NCBI GenBank assembly: GCA_041695085.1
Contig: JBGFRO010000017.1
Location: 123,409-187,408 of the forward strand
Length of the DNA: 64,000 nt
DNA from: DYFT01 sp041695085
GTDB lineage: Bacteria > Bacteroidota > Ignavibacteria > UBA10030
Reading direction: 5' to 3'
The notes under the pieces are model-generated. The model was not told where the DNA came from, did not search any database, and was given only the letters and a program-made list of their open reading frames with translations. The translations under genes were made by a program, and so were the position numbers. Positions 43,301-51,900 of this stretch are shown piece by piece. Every line of letters begins with the position of its first letter. Within the stretch, counting starts at the first letter, position 1.

Positions 43301-46300
43301 GAGCGTACTTCGCCAATCACTTTCATGGTTGATGCTCTCGGCCAAAAGGCTATCTTTCCGCCAGATGATTCAATGCGAGAGCCTCGCATGTCGATTTCGT
43401 TCCCCCAGAAAGCCAGTCTCCAAGCTCCTACGTCGACGGGTCCTTGAGACCAACGCCACGATCCCGAAACGGTGAGGTCTGCCTTCAGGTTTATTGTATT
43501 CATCGTTCCGGACTCGAAGGCGCCGCGCAGATGAGAGCCGCGACTGCCGACACCCATTCCGAAACCAAGCTCGATATGATTTTTTCCACCGAAGACGCGA
43601 ATGTTGCCGCTTGCTTCAGTCGTCGCGCCGAGAACAAGATCATCGGACGTTCCGACCATAAGGTCATCGCCATACAAACCTTCTACCAGTGCTCTGATTC
43701 CGTGAATTCGATGCGTGGCGTTCTCGGTCATAATAGAAAGTGAAGGGAGATACCCTTGTCCTCTGATCGTCAGTCCCTGTGGAGAAGTAATCACGAAGGA
43801 ACCCGCATCTCGTCGGGGGACAACCAGTGCGCCGTCCACGACCATCTCTGCACCGCTCATCATCAGATTTACAGAGCGTTGGAGCGCCAGAACCTGTCCG
43901 GCATCGATGCGAAGATGTCCACGCACGGTTACGGGTCGTGTTAGCACGACGGTTGTCCGGTCTTCACGTCGATCCCAAGGAGAACGCACAATCAAATCGT
44001 TGAGCTTTGTGGAGTCGGTTGGCAACTCGAACGATCCCACCGTCGTCCCCCCCTCATAGAGAACGCTCACAGGAGAGAGGAACGACGGTTCCGCATCAAA
44101 TTGCCCCTTCCTTCTGACGATCCGGAGAGGCGAGGAGACTTCACGAAATCGTATGAATTGACTCTGCTGCAGTACCCCCCTTGTCAGCACGAGGCTGCCG
44201 GTAAAGAGTCCGACATTCTGAGATATCGTCACTGCGTTGGCGACAGCCACTTCAAGTTCCGAGAACATCCCACCACCATCCAGCGCGCTGGTCGTTCCAG
44301 CAAGTACAAGGATGCCGGTGCGTTCCGTTCGATAGCCGGAGTAATTCGTCACGCCCCCGCCCCCTTCAACGATCAGCCGCAATCCATCAACTGTTACCAA
44401 CGGAGTGCCAAGTGCATCGCCAAACCGTAATGATCCTTTCACAAGCACACTGCGGCCTCGCACCCTTACACTTCCAAGAGAGCCTACCCCACCTCCGACG
44501 ATGAGATTTCCGGGAGCGATAGTCTCCCCCCCTTCGAATTGGACCGTCTGCTCCATAAAGCCGCCGAGTTGGGGAGAGAACCAGATCGTACTCTTTTCGC
44601 CTCGCTTCAATTCAATACCGGAAGGCCCACCTTCAAAATGCGCGAGGGATCCTCTTGCCATCAGGACGACCTCCTTCGAGCCGAAATCGATCCCTCCTCT
44701 TTCCATGACAAGATCGCCGCGAACGAGCAGAGTATCTGGCAGGAGCGAATCTTCTCCCTCCCTGACATAATTTTCTGCTCGAGGGATTCGATTTTCAGTT
44801 TGAGAAACAACTCCCTGGAAGTGAGGGAGGAGAGCTTGCGTAGTGAGAAGCAAGGATCCAGGTCCGCCAACGAACAGATTTTTGTCAAACCGCGTCACGG
44901 AAGGCGTACGGGCAGAGAAGAGGACGTTTGATGCACCGATGATTGCGAGCGATCCGCCAATCACGAGACGTGCCCCAGGCCCCATCAGATTCAAACCGAC
45001 ATCGGCTCCAGGAGCTGTCCGTTTGCTTCGGATGTCTCCATTCACCACCAGCGAATTTGCCGAGAGCTGGATAATTCCTCCGCGATGTCCCGCCGATGTC
45101 ACAGATCGCACGACCATCTCTCCCTTTGCTCCCGCGGACATGACAATCGATCCTGCCGTTTTGGGATCGAATGGTCCGATCAGCTCTGCCGTAGTTGAGA
45201 GATCACCGATTTCGAGGGGACCCACAATGGGATTGGGGAACGCGATTGTTCCGAGAAGAGTATTGCCGGGAGCAAAGGAACCGCGATTCTCAAGCCGGCC
45301 GCCATGGCGAACCGAACCTACAACAAGAGATCCCCCCTGATCGCCTACGAAGCGAACGACAATGTTGCCGCTCGAGCGTACAGGGAGGGCGTCAGCAGAC
45401 TGAACATTGCTCACGATCCGTACGTCGTTCTCAAGGCGGCCAAGAAAGAGACCGTAGTTTTGCGCATCGAAAAGAATGAGACCGGAGCTATCGCACCTGC
45501 TATTGAGAGCCGTCGCAGTGATGGTCGCCGCATTTCGAACAGCTCCTGTCACCGTCGTTCGCATATTGCCAAAACGGATTATTCCGCGGCCCGCAACGAC
45601 CTGCCCTCCCAACAGATTGATGGTTGTATTGAGAGCGACCTCTCCTTCCACGAGGATTTCCGTGGCATGCGTTGCGGGCATTTCGATGCTCCCATTCCCT
45701 TCGAGCGTCATGTTCCCTTTCACGTAGAGAATGCCGGGCGAAGTCCGATCGAGACGAAGCGAACCGCTGCTCGCATTCACGATCGATCCATCGATATTTG
45801 GCTGCGCCAACGAAGAAGCACCGGAGAGCTGCACCGTAGCACTTACTTCATCGAAGAGTCGCACACCTCCAACTGCGCTCGCCCGCACCATCAGATGAGC
45901 GGGATTTCCTGCCTGACGAGATCGTACGACAAGCTCGGGAAGCATACTCGGCTGAGCATCGACAAACATCGTATCGCCGACGACGCATTCGATAATTCCA
46001 TTCGATACAGATCGATGAAAACGATAAACGCTCGAAGATTCTCGAGAGACCAGCTTGAGCCTGTGGCCGGCCAGGTTCAGATCAGATCGAAGAAGAAAAT
46101 CGCCATGCACCGCGACCGATCGCGACATCGTCAGCGGGAACAATCCCGAAACAAGAACGTTTCGCACAATCATCCCAGCCGTGTCAGCAGGAAGTTCATC
46201 CCCCATTATCGTGGAGGCAACGAGATTGTAGTAGTAGTCAATGGGGCCTTCAAATGAGGGGGATCCTCGAAGCGTGCCTCTGACGCGCGCCACGGAGTTC

Positions 46301-46785
46301 AACAGTATTAACGATCCACGCGTTACCTCTACATCACCAGCAGTCAACCAAAGTCCGCCCTGGAGGCGAACTCCCGCTCCCTCGAACCTCACAGCTCCGG
46401 ATGCAAAACCCGCATCGTTATTGATCTCCAATCCGGCTTCGAGGAGAACCTCTCCTCCTGCGGCGGCAACGGATATTGCGCGATCCTTGATTTGGATAAT
46501 CGCGTCCTCTCCTGAAGGGGACCCGTACGGTCGACCGGTGGAGACGAGGACGATTCTGTCACCATTTGCAGTCAAGGGAAGTGTCCGCGTGAGCGTGCGT
46601 TTTGGACCGCGTCCCGGAATGCCAAGCTCTGGACTCTGGCCATCATTCCCGTCCGATCCGATCACGTTGTTCACATACCACGTCCTTCCACTCTGATAAC
46701 CAGACGCCTCCCTCGGAATGCAGACGATCGTCCAAAGTAGAACGGCGCAAGGAACAAGGAAAGAGGTAAAACAACTCGTCCTCAT
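40345..46785 (-). CDS. Giant beta-helix surface protein with T9SS sorting domain
   Basis: The start ATG 46785 places a signal peptide first (MRTSCFTSFLVPCAVLLWTI, cleavage near EASGYQ), giving 2146 residues. The N-terminus after the signal has a pectate-lyase/DUF1565-like beta-helix cap (WYVNNVIGSDGNDGQSPELG, GPKRTLTRTL, NGDRIVLVSTGRPYG). About 1700 residues of irregular beta-helix strands follow (units such as GSLVLTRG, VRGHLRIDAG, LIVEGGGG). A module with FPVGSDRHYRPLALV and an Ig-like segment precede the C-terminal T9SS sorting domain from residue 2056 (FILSQNYPNPFNPFTTIKFG ... WDGKDDGG ... GVYLYRMHAD). It should be exported by Sec, then T9SS, and attached to or released from the cell surface. 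No catalytic residues are evident; adhesion or structure is the likely role. Confidence 0.85.
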   Translation of the reverse strand: MRTSCFTSFLVPCAVLLWTIVCIPREASGYQSGRTWYVNNVIGSDGNDGQSPELGIPGRGPKRTLTRTLPLTANGDRIVLVSTGRPYGSPSGEDAIIQIKDRAISVAAAGGEVLLEAGLEINNDAGFASGAVRFEGAGVRLQGGLWLTAGDVEVTRGSLILLNSVARVRGTLRGSPSFEGPIDYYYNLVASTIMGDELPADTAGMIVRNVLVSGLFPLTMSRSVAVHGDFLLRSDLNLAGHRLKLVSRESSSVYRFHRSVSNGIIECVVGDTMFVDAQPSMLPELVVRSRQAGNPAHLMVRASAVGGVRLFDEVSATVQLSGASSLAQPNIDGSIVNASSGSLRLDRTSPGILYVKGNMTLEGNGSIEMPATHATEILVEGEVALNTTINLLGGQVVAGRGIIRFGNMRTTVTGAVRNAATITATALNSRCDSSGLILFDAQNYGLFLGRLENDVRIVSNVQSADALPVRSSGNIVVRFVGDQGGSLVVGSVRHGGRLENRGSFAPGNTLLGTIAFPNPIVGPLEIGDLSTTAELIGPFDPKTAGSIVMSAGAKGEMVVRSVTSAGHRGGIIQLSANSLVVNGDIRSKRTAPGADVGLNLMGPGARLVIGGSLAIIGASNVLFSARTPSVTRFDKNLFVGGPGSLLLTTQALLPHFQGVVSQTENRIPRAENYVREGEDSLLPDTLLVRGDLVMERGGIDFGSKEVVLMARGSLAHFEGGPSGIELKRGEKSTIWFSPQLGGFMEQTVQFEGGETIAPGNLIVGGGVGSLGSVRVRGRSVLVKGSLRFGDALGTPLVTVDGLRLIVEGGGGVTNYSGYRTERTGILVLAGTTSALDGGGMFSELEVAVANAVTISQNVGLFTGSLVLTRGVLQQSQFIRFREVSSPLRIVRRKGQFDAEPSFLSPVSVLYEGGTTVGSFELPTDSTKLNDLIVRSPWDRREDRTTVVLTRPVTVRGHLRIDAGQVLALQRSVNLMMSGAEMVVDGALVVPRRDAGSFVITSPQGLTIRGQGYLPSLSIMTENATHRIHGIRALVEGLYGDDLMVGTSDDLVLGATTEASGNIRVFGGKNHIELGFGMGVGSRGSHLRGAFESGTMNTINLKADLTVSGSWRWSQGPVDVGAWRLAFWGNEIDMRGSRIESSGGKIAFWPRASTMKVIGEVRSVPGMPIELKATGPHGWSVGQVVALEGWGNQAPLKDGAYRIFSVPTDESITLETLGGEPLLGEAGSIAPGGRVSSIQLLNLSAGPVKRAEFNSVLQIQGDDTSSRLFVLGSETGAELVAKGIFVVQDVHVAVGVSRHTANFVLRSDSAYFGRNVELKGDGALVIQRNIPSRWSLTDTLRLGNLIIDGDVEMNQSSTVLTVDGRITHHRGTVSLSDTKFIVLGHYKHVAGDIRAANGVLVLRNATVELSSNDLNIPFVRMEGQGTTVMGEASLMIEKVFEIDIVGRAQIGTSSRSYIALAPGAEVRYRGGTLSSSPRYSSPLKMTLVPRSSITVPETVWPSVPFSLVSVLTVRAESKSDTLLIPGFRTVGSRIRLKSGILDVRDAGNRILLSSGGILEKFDEANFLVGPSTVNAGLFGDSISVRYLRTSRDTLAMGVELPARARFLSISAGGEGGTGMTVLTRPLVILDSLVLENNLRTVRGAILAVEGDVLIRGVPFQPRGQSPLCLFEEPLQFVGGKEQFLRVPTEGATIGSMQLDKGGTNAGVNLIGGNLTLANDAIIIFRNGLLRTGQHALRLNNPLGVGTGPDQGFLRIVGQGQRSHIVGSVRKNLKVGSTPAGGRTEFPVGSDRHYRPLALVLQQSTTGFPVGDMGVSLTVSHDDEMPRGVAGLPIPNGVATNVPLTGLGPFYWRVEADRDLAEIPYVLSLTAAGASSAVIPLSEVLNNRVKIVRRIGPPDATQNPWTLVAGDYDNYVINDEPTVVVVNARGGLMKEGALFAYGLKRSLFIQNPIVPPGLVFIITSTRRDTVIDLEGDRPLVGGRVGALTYQVSVSDLSVLAASIVDRSKLLLRAQSTRGSAQVRLFVSDQDGSTITYEFAVRVDSPTGIEAEAVRPTDFILSQNYPNPFNPFTTIKFGLPKEAPVTLEIYNVLGVKVRTLIAGETMNAALHSVVWDGKDDGGVPVPSGVYLYRMHADQFQASKKMTLVK

Positions 46786-46946
46786 GTTGCAGAAGAGCAA
46801 TAAGAGTTGGTGCAAGGGGGGATGTTCAAGCAATTTTGATCTGGAGAACAGCGTTCGGCGTACATTCATCAGGAAAACCCAGCAAGCATTTCGCGACACG
46901 CATCGTTAGGTGGAATCATAGGGAGGAATAATTTGGATGAGGTGTG

Positions 46947-47223
46947 CAAAATGTAGGGCGAGAAGCCTTCTCGCCCACATCGGTGTTGCAAAAACCTCTG
47001 AATTCTTCAAATCGAAAGCTCTGCGGCAACAGTTGTCCCCGTGTCAGGAACAATCTTTCAGATTGCGCGACTTCCATTCAACGCGCTCACTTGCTCCTCC
47101 CCCTTTCATCCCCCTCCAGAGGGGGACAAGCATAACGAAAACAACTTCTTCGGGATGCATCTACGTGAACACCTGTCCCCCTCCCCGAGGGGGTTAGGGG
47201 GAGGGCTAGGCCTAACCAATTCC
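46947..47223. repeat. Composite dispersed repeat, copy 1 (blocks A-B-C)
   Basis: Three blocks shared with 62577-62802: A 46947-47030 (81 of 84 bases match), B 47043-47104 (57 of 62) and C 47171-47223 (49 of 53). Block A contains the perfect hairpin GGGCGAGAA-GCC-TTCTCGCCC (46956-46976). In the second copy the order is A-C-B. The 46786-47400 gap otherwise shows only a hairpin near its end and no gene. Confidence 0.85.
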
Positions 47224-47345
47224 GTTTCTCGTCGTGACTGCTCAACGAAAGATGAAACACAAATTCACGGATGAGCATTCCTCAAAGAACGATCCTCACT
47301 GCGAGACAGCGTCTCGTACTACACACCATCGATTCCCATCATAAT

Positions 47346-47378
47346 GAGAAAGGCACCCGTGTTATGGGTGCCTTTCTC
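47346..47378. terminator. Strong hairpin, probable terminator of the cohesin gene
   Basis: GAGAAAGGCACCC and GGGTGCCTTTCTC form a perfect 13-bp stem with a 7-nt loop, 22 nt beyond the stop of the cohesin-protein gene. The T-run after it on the minus strand is poor (CATTATG), so it may act as an mRNA 3' end stabiliser as much as a terminator. Confidence 0.55.
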
Positions 47379-47400
47379 GGATGAACTCACGAAAAGCGCG

Positions 47401-48831
47401 TTACTTCATCAGGGTCATTTTCTTCGATGCTACAAAGGACCCGGCCTGGATTCTGTACAAATAGATACCGGAGGGGAGACTCATTCCAGCATCATCCTTT
47501 CCATCCCAGACGCGTTGATGAACGGCCGCCGTCATGCGCTGATCTTTTACCAACGTTCGCACTTTCACACCGAGGACGTTGAAGATCTCCAACGTCACAT
47601 TTGCTTCTGTCGGAATGGAGAATGCAATTGTTGTCGTCGGGTTAAACGGATTGGGATAGTTCTGTCCAAGTGCAAATTCCGTTGGCGGCAGACCATCCTC
47701 TACGCTGGTAATCGTGAATTGCCAGATTGTTGAATCCCTCTGACCGAATGAATCCTGAAATACCGCCACCACGCTTCTGATACCGGCAGTGAAAGGGAAG
47801 GTTCTCGTAAAAGAATTCTCCGAACCGGTCTTCTCAACAACTCCGTCCACCTTCCACGTGTAGGTGATGGGGTCCCCGTCGGGGTCATTCACATTCACAG
47901 AAAAGGTGAAAGGCCTGTTGAAAGAAACCTGGCTCACGCTTGCCGGCGTACGCGAGACGAGCACCGGTTTCTGATTTTGCGTGATCGTCACGGCTCCGTC
48001 AACACCTCCAACAGCAGGCGTTCCCTCGTTGTATTGAATGCTGAGGAATTTGATATCGGAGGTGCCGTAGCCTGTAACCGTTCCCGTCAAATTGATCAAC
48101 GTGCCGGACCCGGTCAGGGCTGTCGAGCTCGCCGCCCCCACCGTCAAACGGCCTGCAACCTGGCTGTTCACGGTGGTGGTCATCCCGGAAGAGAGCGTCC
48201 CCTGCGTCGAGATTCCCGTCAGCTTGATCTTTGTCGTATCAAACGAGACGGAGAACTGATACGCGACGACATTGAGACCCGTTACGCTTTCCGTTGCTAC
48301 GGGGATGGTGATAGCTGAACCAATCAGAAGCTTTTGAGTAGCGGTCGGAATCGTGACCGCAAGTTGCGGTACAACGACCTTACCATTCGTCAGCGTTGCC
48401 GCTGGCGAACCCTCATTGAATTGGAAGGCAGTGAAGGTCAGGTTTGAGCTTCCTTTGCCCACCAGATTCGCGCTCAAGTTGATCAACGTACCACTTCCCG
48501 AAAGCGCCACTGAACCCGCCGCGGCAACGGTGATCCGTCCGCTCACATTGGTGTTCACCGACGTGCTGAAGTTCGCCGAGAGCGTCCCGGAAATGGACGC
48601 CCCGGTTATCTTCACGATGGTCGTATCAAACGTCACCGTGAATTGGTAGGAAAACACATTCTGTCCAGAAAGGTTTCCTACCGTCACTGGTATTGTAAGC
48701 GATGCTCCTGTTTGCCCCTGGACAGTCGGTAAACTCACTCCGATCTGTGCCACACTCACCGCGAATCCAAGGACCAGGAGGGTAAACGCAAACACCAGTC
48801 GACGTGCTATGTGAAATCTTAGTTTTTGCAT
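47401..48831 (-). CDS. Double-cohesin secreted protein with T9SS sorting domain
   Basis: The 476-residue protein starts at ATG 48831, with GAGGG 5 nt upstream. A signal peptide ends near AVSVAQ. Two cohesin-like modules follow in tandem: residues about 30-153 (SLTIPVTVGNLSGQNVFSYQ, VTFDTTIVKITG, GSGTLINLSANLVGKG, FNEGSPAATLTNGKV) and about 157-284 with the same landmarks (YQFSVSFDTTKIKLTG, GSGTLINLTGTVTGYG, YNEGTPAVGGVDG). An Ig/PKD-like domain (287-375, NVNDPDGDPITYTWKVDG) precedes the T9SS sorting domain (386-476). Type I cohesins bind dockerins, and the adjacent upstream gene encodes a dockerin-bearing protein. No hydrolase domain is present. Cohesin identity is by pattern and should be confirmed by profile search. 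Confidence 0.85.
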   Translation of the reverse strand: MQKLRFHIARRLVFAFTLLVLGFAVSVAQIGVSLPTVQGQTGASLTIPVTVGNLSGQNVFSYQFTVTFDTTIVKITGASISGTLSANFSTSVNTNVSGRITVAAAGSVALSGSGTLINLSANLVGKGSSNLTFTAFQFNEGSPAATLTNGKVVVPQLAVTIPTATQKLLIGSAITIPVATESVTGLNVVAYQFSVSFDTTKIKLTGISTQGTLSSGMTTTVNSQVAGRLTVGAASSTALTGSGTLINLTGTVTGYGTSDIKFLSIQYNEGTPAVGGVDGAVTITQNQKPVLVSRTPASVSQVSFNRPFTFSVNVNDPDGDPITYTWKVDGVVEKTGSENSFTRTFPFTAGIRSVVAVFQDSFGQRDSTIWQFTITSVEDGLPPTEFALGQNYPNPFNPTTTIAFSIPTEANVTLEIFNVLGVKVRTLVKDQRMTAAVHQRVWDGKDDAGMSLPSGIYLYRIQAGSFVASKKMTLMK

Positions 48832-48878
48832 CGTTTCCCTCTTGTTGTTTGGTCAAGTATAGCTTGCGTCCTTGAGAG

Positions 48879-48914
48879 ATGGTGTGTGAGGCGTCACACA
48901 ACCCCACACACCAT
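48879..48914. terminator. Hairpin between dockerin and cohesin genes
   Basis: ATGGTGTGTG and CACACACCAT form a 10-bp stem with a 16-nt loop, starting 9 nt after the stop of the dockerin-protein gene. No T-run follows on the minus strand, so partial readthrough into the cohesin gene (start 48831) is likely. Confidence 0.4.
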
Positions 48915-48922
48915 TCGATTCC

Positions 48923-51900
48923 CTACTTCATCAGGAGCATTTTTTGAGTTGCGTTGAACGTTCCAGCCTGAATGCGGTAGATGTAGAATCCGGACGAGAC
49001 CAGAACACCAGCGTCGTTCTTTCCATCCCATTGCAGGGAGTAGAAGCCCGCCTTCTGCTCTTCACTCACCAGCGTGCGGACTTTCTGGCCCTGCACGTTG
49101 TAGATCACCAGCATCACAGAAGACTGCTGCGGGATCTGATATTTGATCGTGGTGCTTGGGTTGAACGGATTCGGATAATTCTGTTCAAGCTGAAACACCG
49201 TCGGAACTGCAGCCAACTCAACAGCATCCGTGCTGCTCGCACGCTCGTTCAACATCGTGGAGGATGTGAAGTTCACACGAGCCGCCTTGTCTTTCAGACG
49301 GAAGGTCACCGTTGCAAACTCACCCCCTGCAATTGGCGTCACGCCAGCCATCGCGATACGCAACTCGCCGTTGGCAACGTGATAGAAGAGCTGCCAATCT
49401 GAAGGAAGCTTGGATGCAACATTCTCTACGGAGACCATTGATTCGTTGATGGCGCTCACTACTTCGATCGCATACACACCGGAGGCATCAGATGAGGTCT
49501 TCAGACCCATCGTGATGACCTCGGGTACCTCCGTGGCGGCAGGCGAGGTCCAGCTCACGCTGCCGAGCGGTGCTGCATCAATCGTGGAGCCGTCGACCTT
49601 CCTCAGTGAGGCGCCTGACTGACCGCCAGCGACCGGAGGAATTCGAATAATGCCTGCAACGTGTTGCAGGATCAACGCAGCGTCGAAGGCAGAGATGGTA
49701 CCGTTGTTCGAAGCATCCGCAGCATACAGCGCCGCGGGATCCGTCAGAACTGCGATACCCGTCACGTGCTGCAGCACGAGCGACGCGTCGAAGGCAGAGA
49801 TCGTACCGTCGCCTGACACATCACCGCGTACGCGGCTGCGGTTGACGGTGACGGAAATGGAGACGGTATCGACGCCAGGTACTTCGCCAGCGCCAGTACT
49901 GACACCGTCAGTTACCCGCGCTCGGATCGTGTAGGTTCTACCTGCATCGGCAAAGACCGGCTTCCATTGCAGAGCACCCGTGGCGGAAACCGTCGGATTT
50001 GCAGAAGCAGTTGGAACAATACTGACAAATGAATAGGTCAAAGCATCGCCGTCAGGATCCGTGGCTTGGAGTTGTACCTTCAGCGTATCTTTATCAGTAA
50101 TAGTACGAGCCGAAACTGCAGTAAAGACTGGTTTCCTGTTCACATTCACGACCGTAACAGCAGTGGTAGTCGTCACTGTGAACTCGCCATCTGTCGCAGA
50201 AACCGTAATGGTGTAATTTCCGGCTTGTGCGTACGTCGGCGTCCAAGTAAAGACACCCGTGCTGGGGTGAATGGAAGCTCCGCTTGGCGGATTGACCAGA
50301 CTATAGGTGATCGTCTCACCAACGTCGTTTGGAATGGCCGTGTACTGGAGACTCAACTGACTGTTCTCGTTCACAGTAGCGGTTGCCGGCGCAAGCGTGA
50401 ATGAGGGGGGACGCGTCGGAATACCGATCGTGAAGCGCGCGCCTTGCGTCACAATACCACCCGTTGATTGAGTTGTACGGACGGTCACGATTGAGTCTCC
50501 CGGGGTTGGGGTTGCGAGAATATTGCTGTAATTCGCGCCCGAACCCTGGATTGACCAAGTGTTAATATCAGCGCTTCCGTCGAATCGACGAATGATGCGC
50601 AGATCGCTCACGTCGGTGAATGGCCGACCAAGATTCGTTCCAACAACTTCGACGTCAAACGCTTGAGCACCCATACTGGTCGTTGTGCTCACCAACCAGT
50701 AGAACCCGGGATACCCACCGATGCGCTTGTTCGTGCTCGGATCGAGAACAGGTAAGCCCCTGCTGCCTTCGGGGCTCGCGTCGACGTGACGAACGTCGAT
50801 CGTCGTCGGGTTGTTCGCCGGATAGCTACTCGTAAACACAATAGCTGCAGGACGATACTGAGTCGCCGAACCGACCGGGAACTCGAACCGTCCGTTCGCA
50901 TACACAGTTGGGCTACCGGCACCACCTGGAATGGAGTGACGAACATTTCCAAGGACCCAACCATTTGTTCTTTGGAAACCTTGGCCGGTGGTCGTCTGTC
51001 CGAGAACAACGCTCAACGTGCCTGCGTTGAGAACACCGTTGTCAAAGTAAATAATGCCGCCTGCCGTCCTGCCGGTATTGGTTGACATGCTGAGATTTCC
51101 GCCGGTCAAAGTGAAGCCCGCTGCGTTGTTCAGACGGAGGCTCACTGCTTGAGTCGCATAAGGAAGTGTCAAACCAGCAGAAGGCACCGTTATCGTTTGA
51201 GCCGTCGACCCGGCAAGACGCAACTCAGAAGTTGTTGTTGCCGAGCTATTTGTGAAGCTGCCGGCAGTAACCGTGACATTACCTTGAACTGTCAAGTTGA
51301 AACCGGACAAGTTGATCCCACCGCCGTCCGAGTTGAGCGTTAAATTACCGGTCAGGGTTGCGGACGAGGTGAGATTCAACGTCGTTGCAGCCGGGACGGC
51401 ACTGCTTTGAACGGTCAGATTGATGATGCCAGTCCGGAATTCTGTCCCTGGAGTGATGCCGGTGCCGGAGCTGTAAATAAGGTTATAGCTCGTAACCGTC
51501 GGTGCATCCGTTTGGCCACCGGTTGTTTCAAAACGACCTCCACTCCGGTTGATCGTTCCACCTGCACCGATTGTAAGCGTGAAGCCGGCAACGTCTAATT
51601 CCCCAGCAACCAAGAACAGCGTCCCCGTAACCGTCTTGCTAGCGTTCAAGGTGACGTTATCTTGCGTTGCATCTACATCCCGATTATTGATAGTCAAGTT
51701 GCGGATGCTTGCGGGGGCTTCATTACCCATTACGATATCCGCGTTACCAGTGTTATCAACTTGAACGTAGACCACATCGACTGCCGATCCGCTTGTAAAT
51801 GTCGCGGCGTTCGCAAGTGTGGCACTGTTGAGGCGACGTGTAATAGTAATCGGATTGGTACCATCGCCAAGTTCAAGCAAGTTCGCACTCACCGTAAACG

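Noticed and set aside
45304..46257. 317-codon plus-strand ORF over the giant surface protein
   Set aside because: Antisense to a continuous 2146-residue frame; the translation is low-complexity and unlike any family I know.
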